The notes below the pieces were generated by a model. It was not told where the DNA came from, made no database searches, and saw only the letters and a list, made by a program, of their open reading frames with translations. A DNA stretch of 5,364 nucleotides, taken from NCBI GenBank assembly GCA_003241645.1, contig QFOX01000093.1, positions 1 to 5,364 of the forward strand. The letters are read 5' to 3'. This document shows positions 3,327 through 5,364 of this stretch, piece after piece. This DNA comes from Azospirillum brasilense. Its GTDB lineage: Bacteria > Pseudomonadota > Alphaproteobacteria > Rickettsiales > UBA3002. The stretch's first letter is position 1. Every line of letters starts with the position of its first letter. Made by a program: the position numbers and the translations under genes.

Positions 3327-5364
3327 TGTGTCCGTGCGCATCACCGTGCTCGACGGTGACAAAGCGCGGCGCGAACTGACGCTGACCGGAGAAGCGGGTC
3401 AACGCGCGCTGCAGAAGATCAAGGATGCCAGTACGCCTGCCTCGCGCTCGTTGGTCGCTATCAACGCCGTTAGCCAAGAGGTAAGCGCAGGGCTGCATGG
3501 CGTGGCGGGTAATGCGGGGTCGGTTGCCACCGTGCTCACGCGGCTTGGGCCGATCGGGATTGCTGCTGCCGTGGTTCTTGGCGGCATTGCACTCGCGGCC
3601 AGCAAAGGCATCAAGGAATATAAGGAAGCCGCAGGTGCGCTGAAAAGCCTGAATGCAGCACTGGCTGCAACGGATTCGATATCGGGTGTTACTGCGCGGG
3701 AAATCACCGCGCTAGGTGACGCGGTCGAAGCCAACACTTTATTCAAAAAGGAGGATATCCAACACGCCGCCGCGGCCCTGACATCGTTCCAAAATGTCAG
3801 TGGTGAGGTATTCACCCGCACGCTTTCTCTCGCCGCCGACATGGCGGTACGGCTTGGCACCGATATCCCGTCCGCTGCTGAAATGCTGGGACGCTCGCTG
3901 GAGCGTCCGGAGGATGGGCTTGGCAGGCTGGCGCGTAAATTCAGCGACCTGTCGCCTACGCAGAAAGAGACCATCGAGAATTTTGTGCGCCAAGGCGATG
4001 TCGCCGCCGCGCAGGCCATTATCCTTGAGCATCTGGAAGGCAAGACCCGCGAGCTGGCCGAAGCACAGACCAAGGGGTTGACGGGCGCGAGCAATGCGCT
4101 GGGCGATGCCTGGGACGATTTGATGGAATCGTTCGGCGGCACGCTGGTGCATACAGGCGTGGCACAAGGTGGGCTTTCCATGCTCACCAAGGCGGTGCGA
4201 GGATTGCATGCCGCGCTCTATCCGACCGACGAGCAGCGCAAAAGCCGCCTCGAAGAAGATATCGTGGCGATGGAGGATAGTTTTGGCACGCGGCTCGACC
4301 GCTGGGTGCTCGGCAGTGCTCCGGCCCTCGATGCCAAAAAGAAAGAGCTGCAAACCCTCAATGCCGCGATGGCAGCAGAGGAGCAAAAGGCACAGGAGGA
4401 AAAGCAGAAAGCCCTCGATGCCGCCGACCAGGCCGCCGCCACACGCCGCAACGAAACCCTGCTGCAGATTGAAAAGGAATACCAAAAGAAGCTGCGCGAA
4501 AGCACGCAGAGCGAGCGTGACAAGATTCTGCAGGAGGCCGCTGAAGCCAAGGAGCGTATCGATGCGCTCTATAAGGATGACCGTAATTCCGATGCGGCGC
4601 GCGGCGCGCGCGATGCGGTCGATAGAAGCACCCGCGCCAAGCTCGCCAAGCTGGACACGGAAGCTGCTAAGCCCGCGCAGCAATTGGCCGAGGCTAACCG
4701 CAAAGTGGTCGAGTCCTTGGCCGAGCGCCTGCGGCTGGAGCAACTCAGCGAAAAAGAACGCTTCATCCAGACGGAGATCGGCAAGCTCAATGCTTCGGCC
4801 ACCGCTGAACAGGTGCGGGTCATTCGCCAGCACGCCGATGCGCTCTACGAGTTGAAAGAGGCGCAGGAAGCCGCACGCGAAGCCGAGCGCGAGGCGAAGC
4901 GCCAAACCGAAGAAGCCACGCGCGCGCGCAAGCAGGCCATTGAGGATATCAACGACCGCATCTTGGACACCATGCCCGCCTATGACGCGGCCATCAAGGC
5001 AGCGGAGGATTGGCGCAAGCGCACGCTCGATGCGCTTTCCAGCAGCTCGGCGGATTACGAGCAGTATGCTGGACAGGTCGATGCGGTATTCGACCATATG
5101 GCCGAGCAGGCCATCGATAAAAGCCGCAAGATGGAAGATGGCATCACGCGCGGTTTGCGCAAATATGCCAAGGAAGCGACCGACGCAGCGGCCAGCGCCG
5201 AGAAAATCGTCGGCAGTGCCGCCGAAAGCATCGAGAGCACCCTGGTCGATGCTTTCACCAATGCCGGATTCAGCGTCGAGAGTTTCGGCAAGATCGCCCA
5301 ATCCGTCGCCCGCGATATCCTGCAAGCCTATATCCGCCAGAATATCACCGGCCCGCTGGTCGGC
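3301..5364 (+). CDS. Tail tape measure protein (partial, continues past window end)
   Basis: This frame is open without a stop for 688 codons to the window edge. The product acts as the ruler for tail length and is carried inside the tube. Residues 1-30 (VSVRITVLDGDKARRELTLTG) are a typical tape-measure opening, followed by a hydrophobic stretch at about 84-101 (PIGIAAAVVLGGIALAA). Residues about 115-285 match the prophage tape measure N-domain, with LGTDIPSAAEMLGRSLERPE, KFSDLSPTQ, FVRQGDVAAAQ and GKTRELAEAQTKGL. About 340-620 is charged, Ala/Glu/Lys/Arg-rich and probably coiled coil. The last 48 residues (AESIESTLVDAFTNAGF, then SFGKIAQSVARDILQAYI) resemble the lambda tape measure C-terminal domain, so little more than the extreme C-terminus may be missing. 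The ATG at 3301 overlaps the chaperone fusion by 26 bases. An in-frame GTG at 3328, just after that stop, is an alternative start; neither has a clear ribosome binding site. Confidence 0.92.
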   Translation, partial: MAAPATTRNVSVRITVLDGDKARRELTLTGEAGQRALQKIKDASTPASRSLVAINAVSQEVSAGLHGVAGNAGSVATVLTRLGPIGIAAAVVLGGIALAASKGIKEYKEAAGALKSLNAALAATDSISGVTAREITALGDAVEANTLFKKEDIQHAAAALTSFQNVSGEVFTRTLSLAADMAVRLGTDIPSAAEMLGRSLERPEDGLGRLARKFSDLSPTQKETIENFVRQGDVAAAQAIILEHLEGKTRELAEAQTKGLTGASNALGDAWDDLMESFGGTLVHTGVAQGGLSMLTKAVRGLHAALYPTDEQRKSRLEEDIVAMEDSFGTRLDRWVLGSAPALDAKKKELQTLNAAMAAEEQKAQEEKQKALDAADQAAATRRNETLLQIEKEYQKKLRESTQSERDKILQEAAEAKERIDALYKDDRNSDAARGARDAVDRSTRAKLAKLDTEAAKPAQQLAEANRKVVESLAERLRLEQLSEKERFIQTEIGKLNASATAEQVRVIRQHADALYELKEAQEAAREAEREAKRQTEEATRARKQAIEDINDRILDTMPAYDAAIKAAEDWRKRTLDALSSSSADYEQYAGQVDAVFDHMAEQAIDKSRKMEDGITRGLRKYAKEATDAAASAEKIVGSAAESIESTLVDAFTNAGFSVESFGKIAQSVARDILQAYIRQNITGPLVG

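Noticed and set aside
3077..3379. Plus-strand frame of 100 codons between chaperone and tape measure
   Set aside because: It is Arg/Ala/Pro-rich and overlaps both the frameshift extension and the tape measure start, which account for the region.
3739..5325. A 528-codon open frame on the minus strand opposite the tape measure gene
   Set aside because: It is a mirror of a GC-rich, Ala/Glu/Lys-rich coding sequence. Its translation is Leu/Gly/Arg-rich without a recognisable domain, while the sense frame is a clear tape measure protein over the same bases.
1..5364. CRISPR arrays, tRNA genes, IS elements and Fic-domain protein B
   Set aside because: I looked for regularly spaced repeats, cloverleaf-like stems, transposase motifs and HxFxxGNG on both strands and saw none.

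Overview
The window is a piece of the late (tail morphogenesis) module of a siphophage or, more likely, a prophage. It is GC-rich, with strong G/C preference at third codon positions and GGAG-type ribosome binding sites, which fits a Pseudomonadota host. Nothing in the sequence fixes the genus.

Layout on the plus strand: the 3' end of an upstream virion-assembly gene (2-112); a tail-terminator-type protein (99-530); an interruption of about 750 bases (531-1280); the major tail tube protein with an inserted extra domain (1281-2552); the tail assembly chaperone (2545-3066); its -1 frameshift extension (to 3326); and the tape measure protein (3301 to beyond the window end). From 2545 onward the genes overlap (8 bases at 2545-2552, 26 bases at 3301-3326), as in a single late operon. 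The tape measure would set tail length, the two chaperone products would coat it, the tube protein would polymerise around it, and the terminator would cap the finished tube.

The interruption carries one minus-strand gene (701-1147) for an XRE-type helix-turn-helix protein of the 'mobile mystery protein A' family. Its usual Fic-domain partner, protein B, is not in the window. The gene has its own control region with two 16-bp ACAG-N8-CTGT sites whose starts lie 33 bp apart; one of them contains the gene's ribosome binding site. The other side of the gene (531-700) holds a perfect 15-bp inverted repeat, a third copy of the same arm, and a GC-rich hairpin followed by TTTT. The whole block looks like a cargo ('moron') cassette placed antisense in the tail operon.

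The best-supported non-trivial feature is a programmed -1 ribosomal frameshift in the tail chaperone. A G-GGA-AAC slippery heptamer lies exactly in the zero frame at 2955-2961, just 24 bases after the last -1-frame stop. It is followed 7 bases later by a GC-rich stem-loop of about 10 bp. The -1 frame then runs to 3326 with no ATG/GTG/TTG start before 3132, and encodes a Cys/His-containing domain reachable only by frameshifting. The mechanism is known from lambda G/GT. The particular C-terminal domain and the antisense regulator cassette are the parts that deserve a closer look.
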